Positions 44,880 through 54,207 of a DNA stretch of 64,000 nt are shown here, piece by piece. Source of the stretch: Sphingosinicella microcystinivorans (GTDB taxonomy: Bacteria; Pseudomonadota; Alphaproteobacteria; Sphingomonadales; Sphingomonadaceae). The stretch covers positions 1 to 64,000 of the forward strand of contig NZ_RBWX01000012.1 of NCBI RefSeq assembly GCF_003634215.1, given 5' to 3'. The number at the start of each line of letters is the position of its first letter. Position 1 is the stretch's first letter. Both the position numbers and the translations under genes were made by a program. The notes beneath the pieces were generated by a model. The model saw only the letters and a list, made by a program, of their open reading frames with translations. It had not been told where the DNA came from and ran no database searches.

Positions 44880-45639
44880 CCCTGCCACCATATCCGTCGA
44901 ACGGATCGGAAGCGTCGGTGTTGTCGCGCTCAACCGACCTGACCGGCTCAATGCGTACACACCCGATATGGGAGACGAGCTGGTGGATGCCTTCCGCGCC
45001 CTGTCCACCGATACGGAGGTCGGGGCAATCGTCGTTACCGGCTCGGGTCGCGCCTTTTGCGCGGGCGCGGACCGGGACTTTCTAAACGGGCAGCTGAGCA
45101 GAACGGGCAAACAGATCGGCGAGGAGCACTTTATCGCGGGTTTTGCCGAAGAGCTCTTCGCCTTGCACAAACCTACCATTGCCGCCGTCAACGGCCCGGC
45201 AGTGGGAATCGGCGTGACCATGCTGCTGCCCTTCGATTTTCGGATCGCGGGAACGCGTGCCCGGTTCGGTTTCCCATTCGTCGGTCTGGGTTTGATGCCG
45301 GGCATGGGTTCCACCTATCTTTTGCCGGCAATCGTCGGCCCGGCGCAGGCAAAACAGATCCTGCTTCTCGGCAAGACCATAGACGCGCACGACGCTCTCG
45401 ATACCGGCCTTGTCCATGAAGTCGTCGACGACCGCGCATTGTTCGACCACGCACTTGCGCTTGGCGCCCGACTGGCTGAGCACGACGGGGCTGTGCTCGC
45501 CGGATGCAAGCGCATCTTGAACCACCAAAGCGTGGCCATGCTCCGCGAAGCCGTTCAGCGGGAGCGGGAAGAAACACAACGTCTCATCGAAAACGGGCGC
45601 CGCACTGCAGATCACGCTGACGGAAGGTTTTGTTCCTGA
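44872..45639 (+). CDS. Enoyl-CoA hydratase/isomerase family protein
   Basis: 255 residues from ATG 44872, which overlaps the previous gene by 8 bp. Crotonase fold: GRAFCAGADRDFLNG and NGPAVGIGVTMLLPFDFRIAG. Canonical Glu positions are Thr (GVTMLL) and Phe (FPFVGLG), a pattern seen in delta3-delta2-enoyl-CoA isomerase relatives, although the isomerase Glu after GLMP is absent (GLMPGMGSTYLL). Exact reaction unclear. Confidence 0.85.
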   Translation: MRSPATISVERIGSVGVVALNRPDRLNAYTPDMGDELVDAFRALSTDTEVGAIVVTGSGRAFCAGADRDFLNGQLSRTGKQIGEEHFIAGFAEELFALHKPTIAAVNGPAVGIGVTMLLPFDFRIAGTRARFGFPFVGLGLMPGMGSTYLLPAIVGPAQAKQILLLGKTIDAHDALDTGLVHEVVDDRALFDHALALGARLAEHDGAVLAGCKRILNHQSVAMLREAVQREREETQRLIENGRRTADHADGRFCS

Positions 45640-46106
45640 TGCACGAAATCCGCTTTGACGACATTCCCGCACTCCGGATGCGCATATCGGATGAATATGG
45701 TCCGTGGAGCGAGGCGCTCGATGTGCCTCAATCGATGATTTCTGCCTTCGCGGAAATGACCGGCGACCGGCAATGGATTCATGTCGATGTTGAGCGCGCC
45801 GCGAAAGAGAGTCCATTCGGCATCACCATCGCACACGGCTTTCTGGTGCTCGGGCTTTCCGCCGTCATCAAGAACAGCGCCGACTATGTGGTCGTGGGCC
45901 ATGGCAGCGCCCTCAACTATGGGCTCGAGAGGGTACGCTTCATTGCCCCGGTTCCGGCCGGATCAAGGATTCACGGGCGAACTCGCATGGTCCGTGTCGC
46001 CGAGGAAAAGGGCGGGACGATGCTGACGATTCAGGTCGCGATCCACACCGTCGGCTCCGCGAAACCCGCACTGTGTTTCGACTGGCTGCTCCTTTACCGG
46101 GGGTGA
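45639..46106 (+). CDS. MaoC-like (R)-specific enoyl-CoA hydratase
   Basis: 155 residues; start ATG overlaps the previous stop codon (TGATG). Single hotdog domain with the complete hydratase motif ISAFAEMTGDRQWIHVD (Asp, His) and ITIAHGFLVLGL. This one looks catalytically complete by itself, unlike the two-gene pair at 41864-42855. Probably hydrates a beta-oxidation intermediate of the island's substrate. Confidence 0.88.
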   Translation: MHEIRFDDIPALRMRISDEYGPWSEALDVPQSMISAFAEMTGDRQWIHVDVERAAKESPFGITIAHGFLVLGLSAVIKNSADYVVVGHGSALNYGLERVRFIAPVPAGSRIHGRTRMVRVAEEKGGTMLTIQVAIHTVGSAKPALCFDWLLLYRG

Positions 46107-46120
46107 AGACAGGAACGACG

Positions 46121-46588
46121 ATGATCGAGACCATTCCCCTGCCTGTCACCGATAATCCTGTCGACGCCGATTTCTGGCGCGGTTGTCGCAACGGCAAGCT
46201 GCTGGTCCAGTCTTGTATCGCCTGCGGCCACGCACAGCACCCCCCCCGTGCGATGTGTCCTGTCTGCCGGTCGACCGATCTCGGTTGGCGGGAAGCTTGC
46301 GGCACAGGGCGCATCTGGGCGTTCACGGTCGCACATCCGCCGCTTCTGCCGGCCTTCGCGGCCATTGCGCCTTATGCCGTCGCCCTGGTTGAACTCGATG
46401 ATTTCCCGGGCATCAGAATGGTCGGTGCGATGATTCAGGATGGCGCATCCGCGCTGGGCGGAGTCGATCCAGGGGCGCTCTCCATCACCGCGCCTGTGCG
46501 CGTCGGCTTCGTGTCGATGGCAGAGGACGTCGCCTTACCTTGTTGGACGCCCACGAAAACGGCTCTTCCGAAGGACAAGATATCATGA
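46121..46588 (+). CDS. DUF35 zinc-ribbon/OB-fold protein
   Basis: 155 residues, ATG preceded by AGGA. Zinc ribbon CIACGHAQHPPRAMCPVC followed by an OB-fold. DUF35 proteins bind CoA thioesters and pair with SCP-x-type thiolase homologues, activating them for retro-aldol or thiolytic cleavage (as in ChsH2-DUF35 with Ltp2 in cholesterol degradation). The thiolase homologue at 51915-53072 in this operon is the likely partner. Overlaps the dioxygenase start by 4 bp (ATGA). Confidence 0.88.
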   Translation: MIETIPLPVTDNPVDADFWRGCRNGKLLVQSCIACGHAQHPPRAMCPVCRSTDLGWREACGTGRIWAFTVAHPPLLPAFAAIAPYAVALVELDDFPGIRMVGAMIQDGASALGGVDPGALSITAPVRVGFVSMAEDVALPCWTPTKTALPKDKIS

Positions 46589-47553
46589 CAGTCAAAGCGC
46601 TCGGTTACATCGGCCTGGGGAGCAAAGACCCCGGCGCCTGGCTTCGCTTCGGAGTCGATATGCTGGGCATGATGCCGGCACGGGCGATTCCCGGTGAAGG
46701 ATGGGGCGCCGCGGTTGACGGGCGGGTTCCCGGCGTCGCGCGCGATGGCACCGTTTTTCTCAAGATGGACGACCGCCAATGGCGCATTGCCGTTCATCCG
46801 ACCGACGGCAGCCGTGAACTCCTGTATCTCGGCCTGGAACTGGATGACCATATCAGTCTCGAACGATGCGCCGTGTTGCTGCAGGACGAGGGCTATGCCG
46901 TCCGGCATGCCCGGCCGGAGGAAGCGCGGTCGAGAGCCGTCACCGGCCTTTTCTTCTGCGAAGATCCGTCGGGCAACGTGCTCGAATTCTTCTATGGGCC
47001 CACGACCGACTATAATTTTGCGTCTCCGGTACCCGGGCAACGCTTCGTCGCGGGCCATCTCGGCCTTGGCCACGTCAATCTGTTCCTCGACCGGCAAGCC
47101 GCCTGCTTCGATTTCTACACGCGCCTTCTAGGCTTCAAGCTCTCGGATTACATCCGATACGGAGAGGAGGCCGCGCTGCAATTCCTGCGCTGCAACCCCC
47201 GTCATCACAGTCTTGCCATGCTGGATTTCGGCGTGGGCAACGTGCTGCAACACCTGATGGTCGAGATGGAAACCATTGACGATGTCGGCAAGGCCCTCGA
47301 TCGCGCAAAACGTCTAGGCTTTCCAGTGGTGAGTGCGCTGGGGCGCCACCGCAATGACGGCACGCTCTCGTTCTACATGCGCTCGCCGGGGACGGTCGAC
47401 GTCGAGATCGGCTGTGAGGGCAAGATTCTCGACGAAACCTGGGTAGCAAACGAATTCTGCGAAGGTGATGTTTGGGGGCATGACGGCCTCGTCGAAGCGG
47501 TGATCCAGTCCGGCGAGAATGCGCGGCGACACGCCGAGCCCGGTTCGGAGTGA
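46585..47553 (+). CDS. edcB: Two-domain extradiol catechol dioxygenase (HsaC/BphC type; 4-hydroxyestrone dioxygenase candidate)
   Basis: 322 residues, two vicinal-oxygen-chelate domains. The C-terminal domain has the iron ligands His in GHLGLGHVNLF, His in CNPRHHSLAM and Glu in VDVEIGCEG, with the signature LGRHRNDGTLSFYMRSPG. It follows the type I extradiol dioxygenase pattern and is close to HsaC, which opens the A ring of catecholic steroids. The gene is followed directly by a fused indolepyruvate oxidoreductase, and a P450 lies in the same island, so I infer 4-hydroxyestrone 4,5-dioxygenase (EdcB/OecC) activity. Family sure; steroid substrate inferred from context. Confidence 0.88.
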   Translation: MTVKALGYIGLGSKDPGAWLRFGVDMLGMMPARAIPGEGWGAAVDGRVPGVARDGTVFLKMDDRQWRIAVHPTDGSRELLYLGLELDDHISLERCAVLLQDEGYAVRHARPEEARSRAVTGLFFCEDPSGNVLEFFYGPTTDYNFASPVPGQRFVAGHLGLGHVNLFLDRQAACFDFYTRLLGFKLSDYIRYGEEAALQFLRCNPRHHSLAMLDFGVGNVLQHLMVEMETIDDVGKALDRAKRLGFPVVSALGRHRNDGTLSFYMRSPGTVDVEIGCEGKILDETWVANEFCEGDVWGHDGLVEAVIQSGENARRHAEPGSE

Positions 47554-50500
47554 TGGCCGTGGGCAGGATCGACACCGACTATCGACTGGATGATCGTTAT
47601 ACACGAACCGAAGGCCGCGTCTTTCTGTCTGGCTCGCAGGCGCTTGTGCGCCTGCCGATGATGCAGCGGCAGCGGGATCTCGCTGCCGGCTTGAATACGG
47701 CGGGCTTCATCTCCGGCTACACGGGATCTCCGCTCGGCGGCTATGACATTGCCCTTTCGCAGATCCCGGAACTGCTGGCTCAGCATCACATTCATTTCCA
47801 GCCGGCGATCAACGAGGATCTCGGCGCAACCTCCGTGTGGGGATCGCAGCAGGTCCACCTGGCCGGGCAGGCACGCTACGATGGCGTATTCGGAATCTGG
47901 TATGGCAAGGGTCCGGGCGTCGACCGGTCGGGAGACGCGCTCAAGCACGGCAGCTATTCCGGTTCTGCTCCCAAGGGGGGCGTTCTCGTTCTGGCGGGCG
48001 ATGACCACGGCGCAAAATCATCCACGATCGCGCATCAGAGCGACCATGCCTTCATCCATTTCGCCATACCCTACTTCAATCCGGCGACGGTGCAGGACTA
48101 TCTGGACTATGGCCTGCACGGGTTCGCCCTCTCCCGCCATTCGGGATGCTGGGTTGGCATGAAGTGCGTCACCGATACGATTGAAAGCAGCGCGTCGGTT
48201 GATGTCGATCCCGATCGGATTCGCACCGTTCTGCCAAAGATCGATGCAGGTGGTGCAGGGCTCAACACACGCTGGGGGATTCCCGCACTCGTCGCCGAGA
48301 AGCGGCAATATCAGGAACGACTCCCCGCCGTGCACGCCTACGTCAAGCTGAACGGCCTCAACCGCACGGTTGTTGCGTCCCCTATCCCACGTCTGGGTAT
48401 CGTTACGACCGGGAAGGCTTTCCTCGACGTGATGCAGGCGCTTGAAGACCTCGGGCTCAGGCTGAAGGATTGCGAAGCCATCGGCCTTTCCGTCCTCAAG
48501 ATCGCAATGCCGTGGCCGCTCGAACCCTCTTCACTTCTCGACTTCGCCGTGAACCAGCAAGAACTGCTCGTCATCGAAGAGAAGCGCCCGGTCATCGAAG
48601 AGCAGATCGCCCGACTGTTGGTAAACCTCACACAGCGGCCGCGCCTTTTGGGCAAGCAGGACGAAGATGGGTTGCCGCTGGTGCCTGCCGAGGGCGAACT
48701 CGCACCGCGCCTCGTCGCAAAGATCGTCGGTGAAAGGATCTTCGCGCTTACAGGGGACGATCGCGTCGCGCGCGCTCTGGATCGGGTGCGGCGGGCAGAT
48801 GCCGACGCTGCGACCTCCGGGGCTTCGCTTGTCCGACTGCCCAGCTTTTGCGCAGGCTGTCCGCATAATCGGTCGACGAAGGTGCCGGAGGGCAGCATGG
48901 CGTTCGGCGGGATCGGCTGCCACGGCATGGCGACCTTCCTCCCCGAGCGCAGCACCCCCACCCTTTTCCAGATGGGCGGCGAAGGGGCATCGTGGATCGG
49001 AATGGCGCCCTTCACAGAGCGTTCGCACATCTTCCAGAATCTGGGTGACGGAACTTACTATCACTCGGGCTTGCTGGCTATCCGCGCGGCCGCTGCGGCG
49101 AACATCAACATCACGTACAAGATCCTGGTCAACGACGCGATCGCGATGACCGGCGGCCAGGAAATTGCAGGCAAGATGCGGGTCGATGTTCTGACGCGCC
49201 AGCTGGAAGCCGAGGGTGTCCGCGCGATTACGGTGGTATCCGATCAGCCGGAATCCTACCCGAAGGACGCGGTTTTCGCGCCGGGCACCACCATCCATCA
49301 TCGGCGCGAGTTGGATGAGGTACAGCGACGGCTGCGCGAAACTCCCGGCGTCACGGCGATCGTCTATGATCAGAACTGCGCGACCGAACTCCGCCGTCGC
49401 CGTAAACGCGGCCGTGCTGTCGATCCGGACCATCGTCCTTTCATCAATAGCCGGGTATGCGAAGGCTGCGGAGACTGCTCGGTGCAGTCCAACTGCATCG
49501 CCATCGAGCCGGTCGAAACGAATTTCGGGCGCAAGCGCCGCATAAACCAATCGGCCTGCAACAAGGATCTTTCCTGCCTCGACGGCTACTGCCCCAGCTT
49601 CGTGACCATCAAGGGTGGTCGCTTACGCAAGAAGGCAGGCTCGGGCTCGACATCCAATGGCGAACACATAGCAGCGGCCCTGCCGGCACCGGCGTGCGCA
49701 CCGGTCGAAACGCCTTTCAATCTGCTGATCACCGGCATCGGCGGATCAGGTGTGGTGACGCTCGGCGCGATTCTGGCGATGGCCGCTCATCTTGAAGGCA
49801 AGGGAAGCTCGGTTCTGGACGTGACGGGACTTGCCCAGCGCAACGGACCCGTCACCAGCCACATCCGTATCGCGGCTTCCCCCGATGCCCTTCACGCGAC
49901 CCGCATAGTCCGTGCCGATCTCGTGATCGGGAGTGATATCGTGGTGAGCGCTAGCCCGGCCGTACTGAACATCCTTTCGCCGGGGCACACGCGCGCCATC
50001 ATCAACAACCATGTTTCGCCAACATCCGATTTTGCGACCAATCCGGACCTCAATCTCTCCGCCGGAGCCATGGAGGAGATGATCGAGGCGCGCGCAGGCG
50101 AGGTGGAGTTCATCGAAGCGAACAGGATCGCTTATACTTTGATGGGTAACGAGGTTGCAGCCAATCTCATGCTCGTCGGCTATGCAGCGCAGCGCGGATG
50201 GCTGCCAATTTCCATCCCCGCGATTGATCGCGCGATAGAACTCAACGGCGCATCCGTGGAGATGAACCGGCAGGCACTGGCTTGGGGCCGAATCGCAGCG
50301 GCGCAGCCGGAGCGGCTTTCGAGCCTCGTCTCGCCGGTTTCCGAGAATCGCGAAAACACAAACGTCGACGAGATCGTCGAACGAAATGCCGCCGAGTTGT
50401 ACGCCTATCAGGACGCTCAATATGCCGAACGTCATCGCCGCCTCGTCACCATTGCAGGACGGGCGGAGAAACGGCTCGGCGTGGACAGTACGGCATTCGC

Positions 50501-51044
50501 GCGGGCGGTCGCAAAGAACCATTTCAAGGTGCTTGCGTACAAGGACGAATACGAAGTCGCCCGGCTGCTGACCGGCACCGCATTCGTGGACACGCTTTCC
50601 GAGACATTCGACGGCGATTTCCAGATCGAATATAATATGGCCCCGCCGTTCCTGCAGCGGCGCGATCCGCGAACGGGGCGCTATCCCAAGCGCCGCTTCG
50701 GCGCGTGGATGACGCCGGTTCTGAAACTTCTTGCACACGGAAAAAGGCTGCGCGGCACAGTTTTCGATCCCTTCGGCTATGCCGCGCATCGCCGAGCAGA
50801 GCGGGCGCTGATCGTCGAGTACGAACGCGATATCATCAGTTTGGCAGATGAACTGACGGCGGATCGCCTCGCACTGTCCGTAGAAATCGCATCCCTGCCG
50901 GAAGGGATACGCGGCTTCGATACGGTGAAGGAGGCGTCGATGGCTGAGGCGCGGCAGAAGAAGCGCTTGCTCGAACAGGAATTGGGAGGTGCGGCGAACA
51001 CCGCCGCGCGGCAGAACGATGGGAAACAGCATGAACAGGCTTGA
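47553..51044 (+). CDS. edcC: Fused indolepyruvate:ferredoxin oxidoreductase (EdcC-type 2-oxoacid oxidoreductase)
   Basis: 1163 residues. Layout: pyrimidine domain and CoA region (SGYTGSPLGGYDIAL), TPP domain (FCAGCPHN, GGIGCHGM, NDAIAMTGGQEIAG), a 4Fe-4S ferredoxin-like segment (CEGCGDCSVQSNC, SCLDGYCPSF), and the gamma domain (GIGGSGVVTLGAILAMA). It oxidatively decarboxylates 2-oxo acids to acyl-CoA with reduced ferredoxin as electron sink. In estrogen degradation EdcC converts the meta-cleavage 2-oxo acid into a CoA ester. It starts within the stop of the dioxygenase gene, supporting a coupled two-step reaction. No ferredoxin gene is seen in the window. Confidence 0.9.
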   Translation: MAVGRIDTDYRLDDRYTRTEGRVFLSGSQALVRLPMMQRQRDLAAGLNTAGFISGYTGSPLGGYDIALSQIPELLAQHHIHFQPAINEDLGATSVWGSQQVHLAGQARYDGVFGIWYGKGPGVDRSGDALKHGSYSGSAPKGGVLVLAGDDHGAKSSTIAHQSDHAFIHFAIPYFNPATVQDYLDYGLHGFALSRHSGCWVGMKCVTDTIESSASVDVDPDRIRTVLPKIDAGGAGLNTRWGIPALVAEKRQYQERLPAVHAYVKLNGLNRTVVASPIPRLGIVTTGKAFLDVMQALEDLGLRLKDCEAIGLSVLKIAMPWPLEPSSLLDFAVNQQELLVIEEKRPVIEEQIARLLVNLTQRPRLLGKQDEDGLPLVPAEGELAPRLVAKIVGERIFALTGDDRVARALDRVRRADADAATSGASLVRLPSFCAGCPHNRSTKVPEGSMAFGGIGCHGMATFLPERSTPTLFQMGGEGASWIGMAPFTERSHIFQNLGDGTYYHSGLLAIRAAAAANINITYKILVNDAIAMTGGQEIAGKMRVDVLTRQLEAEGVRAITVVSDQPESYPKDAVFAPGTTIHHRRELDEVQRRLRETPGVTAIVYDQNCATELRRRRKRGRAVDPDHRPFINSRVCEGCGDCSVQSNCIAIEPVETNFGRKRRINQSACNKDLSCLDGYCPSFVTIKGGRLRKKAGSGSTSNGEHIAAALPAPACAPVETPFNLLITGIGGSGVVTLGAILAMAAHLEGKGSSVLDVTGLAQRNGPVTSHIRIAASPDALHATRIVRADLVIGSDIVVSASPAVLNILSPGHTRAIINNHVSPTSDFATNPDLNLSAGAMEEMIEARAGEVEFIEANRIAYTLMGNEVAANLMLVGYAAQRGWLPISIPAIDRAIELNGASVEMNRQALAWGRIAAAQPERLSSLVSPVSENRENTNVDEIVERNAAELYAYQDAQYAERHRRLVTIAGRAEKRLGVDSTAFARAVAKNHFKVLAYKDEYEVARLLTGTAFVDTLSETFDGDFQIEYNMAPPFLQRRDPRTGRYPKRRFGAWMTPVLKLLAHGKRLRGTVFDPFGYAAHRRAERALIVEYERDIISLADELTADRLALSVEIASLPEGIRGFDTVKEASMAEARQKKRLLEQELGGAANTAARQNDGKQHEQA

Positions 51045-51918
51045 TGGCAAGGCTGCCGTCGTCACGGGCGGAGGACGCGGAATTGGACGCGGCCACTGCC
51101 TGCAGCTCGCCGCCGCGGGCGCGAAGGTAATCGTAAACGACATGGACGAAGAGGTTGCCGAAACCGTCGTCACGGAGATTCGCGCGGCGGGCGGGATCGC
51201 GGAAAGCGGCGTCGTCGGTATCGATAGCCGCGCAGGCGCCGAAGCGTTGATCGCGCGATGCATCGAGCACTTTGGCCATATCGACATTCTCGTCAACAAT
51301 GCCGGTAACTTGCGCGACCGAACGTTCCTCAGAATGACCGACGAAGAGTTCGATGCTGTCTGGACGGTTCATGTCAAGGGCACCTTCTGGTGCAGTCAGG
51401 CCGCTGCTCTCGCCATGCGGGACAGCGGCCGCGGCGGCTCGATCGTCAACACGACCTCCGGCGCGCATTTCGGAAGCTTCGGCCAGACGAATTATGCCGC
51501 CGCCAAGGGTGCCATCGCGTCGATGACCTACACCTGGGCGCTGGAGCTCGCCCGCTTCGGCATTCGCGTGAACGCAATCGGTCCGACGGGAACGACCCGC
51601 ATGTCGGACACGTTCGCGGGCGGGGCAAGCCCTCTGCCCTATATCGATCCCACGCTGAACGGGGCGCTTGTAGCCTTCCTGTGCAGCGATCTTGCCGCGG
51701 GCGTGAGTGGCCAGATATTCGGGTCTGGCGGGGAGCGCGTCTCTCATATGGTGCAGCCCCATTATGGCAAGACGTTGATCCGTGAAGGCGGATGGACGAT
51801 CGACGCGCTTGTCGAGCATTTTTCGCGACAGTTCGCAGGAGAGTTCGGACCGCTCGGTATGCTCGGAGAGCCCTATCCGTTTTACGGCGGGGTCACCACG
51901 GAGCATGTGACACCGTGA
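51031..51918 (+). CDS. Short-chain dehydrogenase/reductase
   Basis: 295 residues; ATG 51031 follows GGGA and overlaps the oxidoreductase gene by 14 bp. NAD site VTGGGRGIGRG, Asp in VNDMDEE (NAD preference), LVNNAG, catalytic Ser in NTTSGAH and YAAAKGA. The C-terminal extension (FSRQFAGEFGPLG) resembles the hydroxyacyl-CoA dehydrogenase domain group of multifunctional enzymes. Probably a 3-hydroxyacyl-CoA or hydroxysteroid dehydrogenase in the same pathway. Confidence 0.88.
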   Translation: MNRLDGKAAVVTGGGRGIGRGHCLQLAAAGAKVIVNDMDEEVAETVVTEIRAAGGIAESGVVGIDSRAGAEALIARCIEHFGHIDILVNNAGNLRDRTFLRMTDEEFDAVWTVHVKGTFWCSQAAALAMRDSGRGGSIVNTTSGAHFGSFGQTNYAAAKGAIASMTYTWALELARFGIRVNAIGPTGTTRMSDTFAGGASPLPYIDPTLNGALVAFLCSDLAAGVSGQIFGSGGERVSHMVQPHYGKTLIREGGWTIDALVEHFSRQFAGEFGPLGMLGEPYPFYGGVTTEHVTP

Positions 51919-53072
51919 GCGCCGGCGCCTTCAAGGATCGGACCGCGATTGTCGGCATCGGCCAAACCCGCTTTGCAAAAAGCCTGCCCGAAACCGAACT
52001 TCAACTGGCCTGCATTGCGATACGCGCGGCGCTCGGAGATGCAGGCATCAATCCCGAAGAGGTCGATGCGCTCGGCTGCTTTACGCAGGAAACTACGCCG
52101 GAATTCGAAATCGCGCGCAATCTCGGCTTCGGGGAGCTGCACTTTTTTAGCCAGGTAGCCCATGGCGGCGGCGCGATATGCGGAGCGGTCGGGCAAGTGT
52201 GTTCGGCGATCGCGCTCGGAATCGCCAAGGTCGGGGTGGTGTGGCGCTCGCGGAAGCGAGGTGACCCGTCGAAACGGCAATGGGCGGGCGTTCAGCCGCG
52301 CATAGACGACCACTGGAAATGGTCTCGCCCGCACGGCCTGTCGCGCCCGGCGGACGAAGTAGCGATGCTAATGCGCCGCTACATGCATGAGTTCGGTGCC
52401 ACCCGAGAGGATCTGGCGAACGTCGCGCTTACGCAGCGCGCCTATGCCAATGCCAATCCGGACGCGTTGATGCGCGAGAAAACTCTCGGTCTCGATACGT
52501 ACCTGAATGCGCGCATGATCGCCGAACCGTTGTGCCTTTTCGACAATTGCCTCGAAAGCGATGGCGCGGTGGCCCTCGTCATCACGAGCGCCGAGTATGC
52601 GCGCGACCTGAAACAGAAGCCGGTCCTCGTCCACGCGTTCTCGCAGGGGATGAATCGGGAGCATCAGTTGATGACCGATTATCACGGACCTGACCCCTTC
52701 CATTCATCATCCGCCGCGACCGCACGCAACCTCTGGAGGCAGTCCGATCTCTCTCCGCCAGATATTGACGTCGCCCAGATCTATGATGCGTTTTCTCCTC
52801 TCGTGTTGTTCAGCCTTGAAAATTACGGGTTCTGCGGGCGCGGCGAAGCTGCTGCCTTCGCTGCGTCCGGCGCGATCGGGCCTGGAGGTCAGCTTCCGGT
52901 CAATACGTCGGGCGGCAGCTTGTCGGAAGTCTACCTGCACGGCGTCAATCTCGTCACCGAGGCTGTTCGGCAGTTGCGTGGGACAGCGGCGAACCAGGTC
53001 CCTGGAGCCGAGAGCTGCCTAGTAAGCAGTTGCGACAGCACGCCCAATGGTGCGCTGGTTTTGAGGAACTGA
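51915..53072 (+). CDS. SCP-x/Ltp-type thiolase homologue (possible retro-aldolase)
   Basis: 385 residues from GTG overlapping the SDR stop. Thiolase fold (AIVGIGQTRF; VNTSGGSLSEVYLHGVN). At the place of the nucleophilic Cys, thiolases have NxxCASG; here the region reads QVAHGGGAICGAVGQ, so the Cys seems displaced or lost, as in Ltp2-type aldolases that work with DUF35 proteins. With the DUF35 gene five kb upstream in the operon it may cleave a steroid 3-hydroxyacyl-CoA by retro-aldol reaction. That assignment is inference. Confidence 0.8.
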   Translation: MSAGAFKDRTAIVGIGQTRFAKSLPETELQLACIAIRAALGDAGINPEEVDALGCFTQETTPEFEIARNLGFGELHFFSQVAHGGGAICGAVGQVCSAIALGIAKVGVVWRSRKRGDPSKRQWAGVQPRIDDHWKWSRPHGLSRPADEVAMLMRRYMHEFGATREDLANVALTQRAYANANPDALMREKTLGLDTYLNARMIAEPLCLFDNCLESDGAVALVITSAEYARDLKQKPVLVHAFSQGMNREHQLMTDYHGPDPFHSSSAATARNLWRQSDLSPPDIDVAQIYDAFSPLVLFSLENYGFCGRGEAAAFAASGAIGPGGQLPVNTSGGSLSEVYLHGVNLVTEAVRQLRGTAANQVPGAESCLVSSCDSTPNGALVLRN

Positions 53073-53086
53073 ACTGGGAGGACGAG

Positions 53087-53509
53087 ATGGCCGCATTACT
53101 TGCGGGAAACAGCGTCGATGTTGGCATCGTCACGAACAACGAAGACGCGATGATTGGCTTTTACTGCGGTATCCTCGGCCTTTCCCTGGCCGGAGAAGCA
53201 ACGCTTCCCAACGGTGCCAGGATTCGCCGCATTGCCTGCGGCCAATCTGTGCTGCGCCTCTACATACCCCCTAGTCCCGTTCAACCGAGACCAGACGAAC
53301 ACTGGTCAGCGGTCGCGGGGCTTCGCTATTGCGCGATGCGGATCGACAATCTCGCCACTGTCGTTGATGATTGTCGGCGCGAAGGCGTGACGATCGTGCA
53401 AGATGTGGTGGAGCCCCGAGCCGGCGTATCGGCGGCCCTCATCGCCGATCCGGACGGCAACGTGATCGAGTTGATGCAAGTCGGGAACGGGAAACAGCAA
53501 GCAGAATGA
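53087..53509 (+). CDS. Single-domain VOC-family (glyoxalase-like) protein
   Basis: 140 residues with a very good ribosome site (GGGAGGACGAG before ATG). Paired beta-alpha-beta3 units: VDVGIVTNNEDAMIGFYCGILGLSL and LRYCAMRIDNLATVVDDC, ending ALIADPDGNVIELMQVG. The last motif has the Glu metal ligand of VOC enzymes. Could be an isomerase, epimerase or accessory enzyme for steroid intermediates (a ketosteroid isomerase-like or methylmalonyl-CoA epimerase-like role), but no specific match is visible. Confidence 0.8.
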   Translation: MAALLAGNSVDVGIVTNNEDAMIGFYCGILGLSLAGEATLPNGARIRRIACGQSVLRLYIPPSPVQPRPDEHWSAVAGLRYCAMRIDNLATVVDDCRREGVTIVQDVVEPRAGVSAALIADPDGNVIELMQVGNGKQQAE

Positions 53510-54207
53510 CTCTCAGGAAAACCTTGCTGATCACGGGCGGAAGCCGTGGTATCGGCCTGGCGGCCGCACGCCGCTTTGCCGAGGAAGGGTATGACGTCAT
53601 AAGCCTGTCGCGATCGGCAGCGGCACTCGACGGGGCAACGCACATTGCGGCAGATTTCGCGGATCCGGCTTGGACGGCGGCCGCTGCCGGACCCGTATGT
53701 GCGGCGCTGGCGGGAAGTGACAGTATCTGTCTTGTCCACAACAGTGCGCTTCAGATACCCGGCAGCACCGCGGAGATTGATGTCGACGGCCTGCGGCGTT
53801 CGCTCGAAGTCAACGTCGTCGCCCCGGCGGCGCTCAACAGGATCGTGCTCCCCCTCATGCCTCGGGGCTCCTCGATCCTCTATGTGGGCTCGACACTTAG
53901 CCAGCGTGCCACGCGCGGCATGGCAGCCTATGCAGCGAGCAAGCACGCCGTGGCTGGCCTGATGCGAAGCACAGCCCAGGATCTTGGGGGCACGGGCATA
54001 CATACAGCCTGCATTTGCCCGGGGTTCACGGATACTGAAATGCTGCGAAGCTATGGCGGCGATGCGCTGAAGCATCTCGCCTCGCTCGTTACCCAGCAAC
54101 GCCTGATCACGCCGCGCGAAATTGCCGACCTGCTGCTCCACGCAGCCCTCAATCCCATAGTAAATGGCTCGATGATTCAGGCGGATCTGGGCTTCATCGA
54201 GCCGTAA
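53506..54207 (+). CDS. Short-chain dehydrogenase/reductase
   Basis: 233 residues; ATG overlaps the VOC stop codon (ATGA). ITGGSRGIGLAAARRFAEEG, then ISLSRSA (a Ser/Arg pair pointing to NADP), HNSAL in place of NNAG, YAASKHAVAGL and a Ser in VGSTLS. The last gene before the 181-bp gap in front of the TetR gene. Substrate unknown; a hydroxysteroid is plausible. Confidence 0.85.
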   Translation: MTLRKTLLITGGSRGIGLAAARRFAEEGYDVISLSRSAAALDGATHIAADFADPAWTAAAAGPVCAALAGSDSICLVHNSALQIPGSTAEIDVDGLRRSLEVNVVAPAALNRIVLPLMPRGSSILYVGSTLSQRATRGMAAYAASKHAVAGLMRSTAQDLGGTGIHTACICPGFTDTEMLRSYGGDALKHLASLVTQQRLITPREIADLLLHAALNPIVNGSMIQADLGFIEP

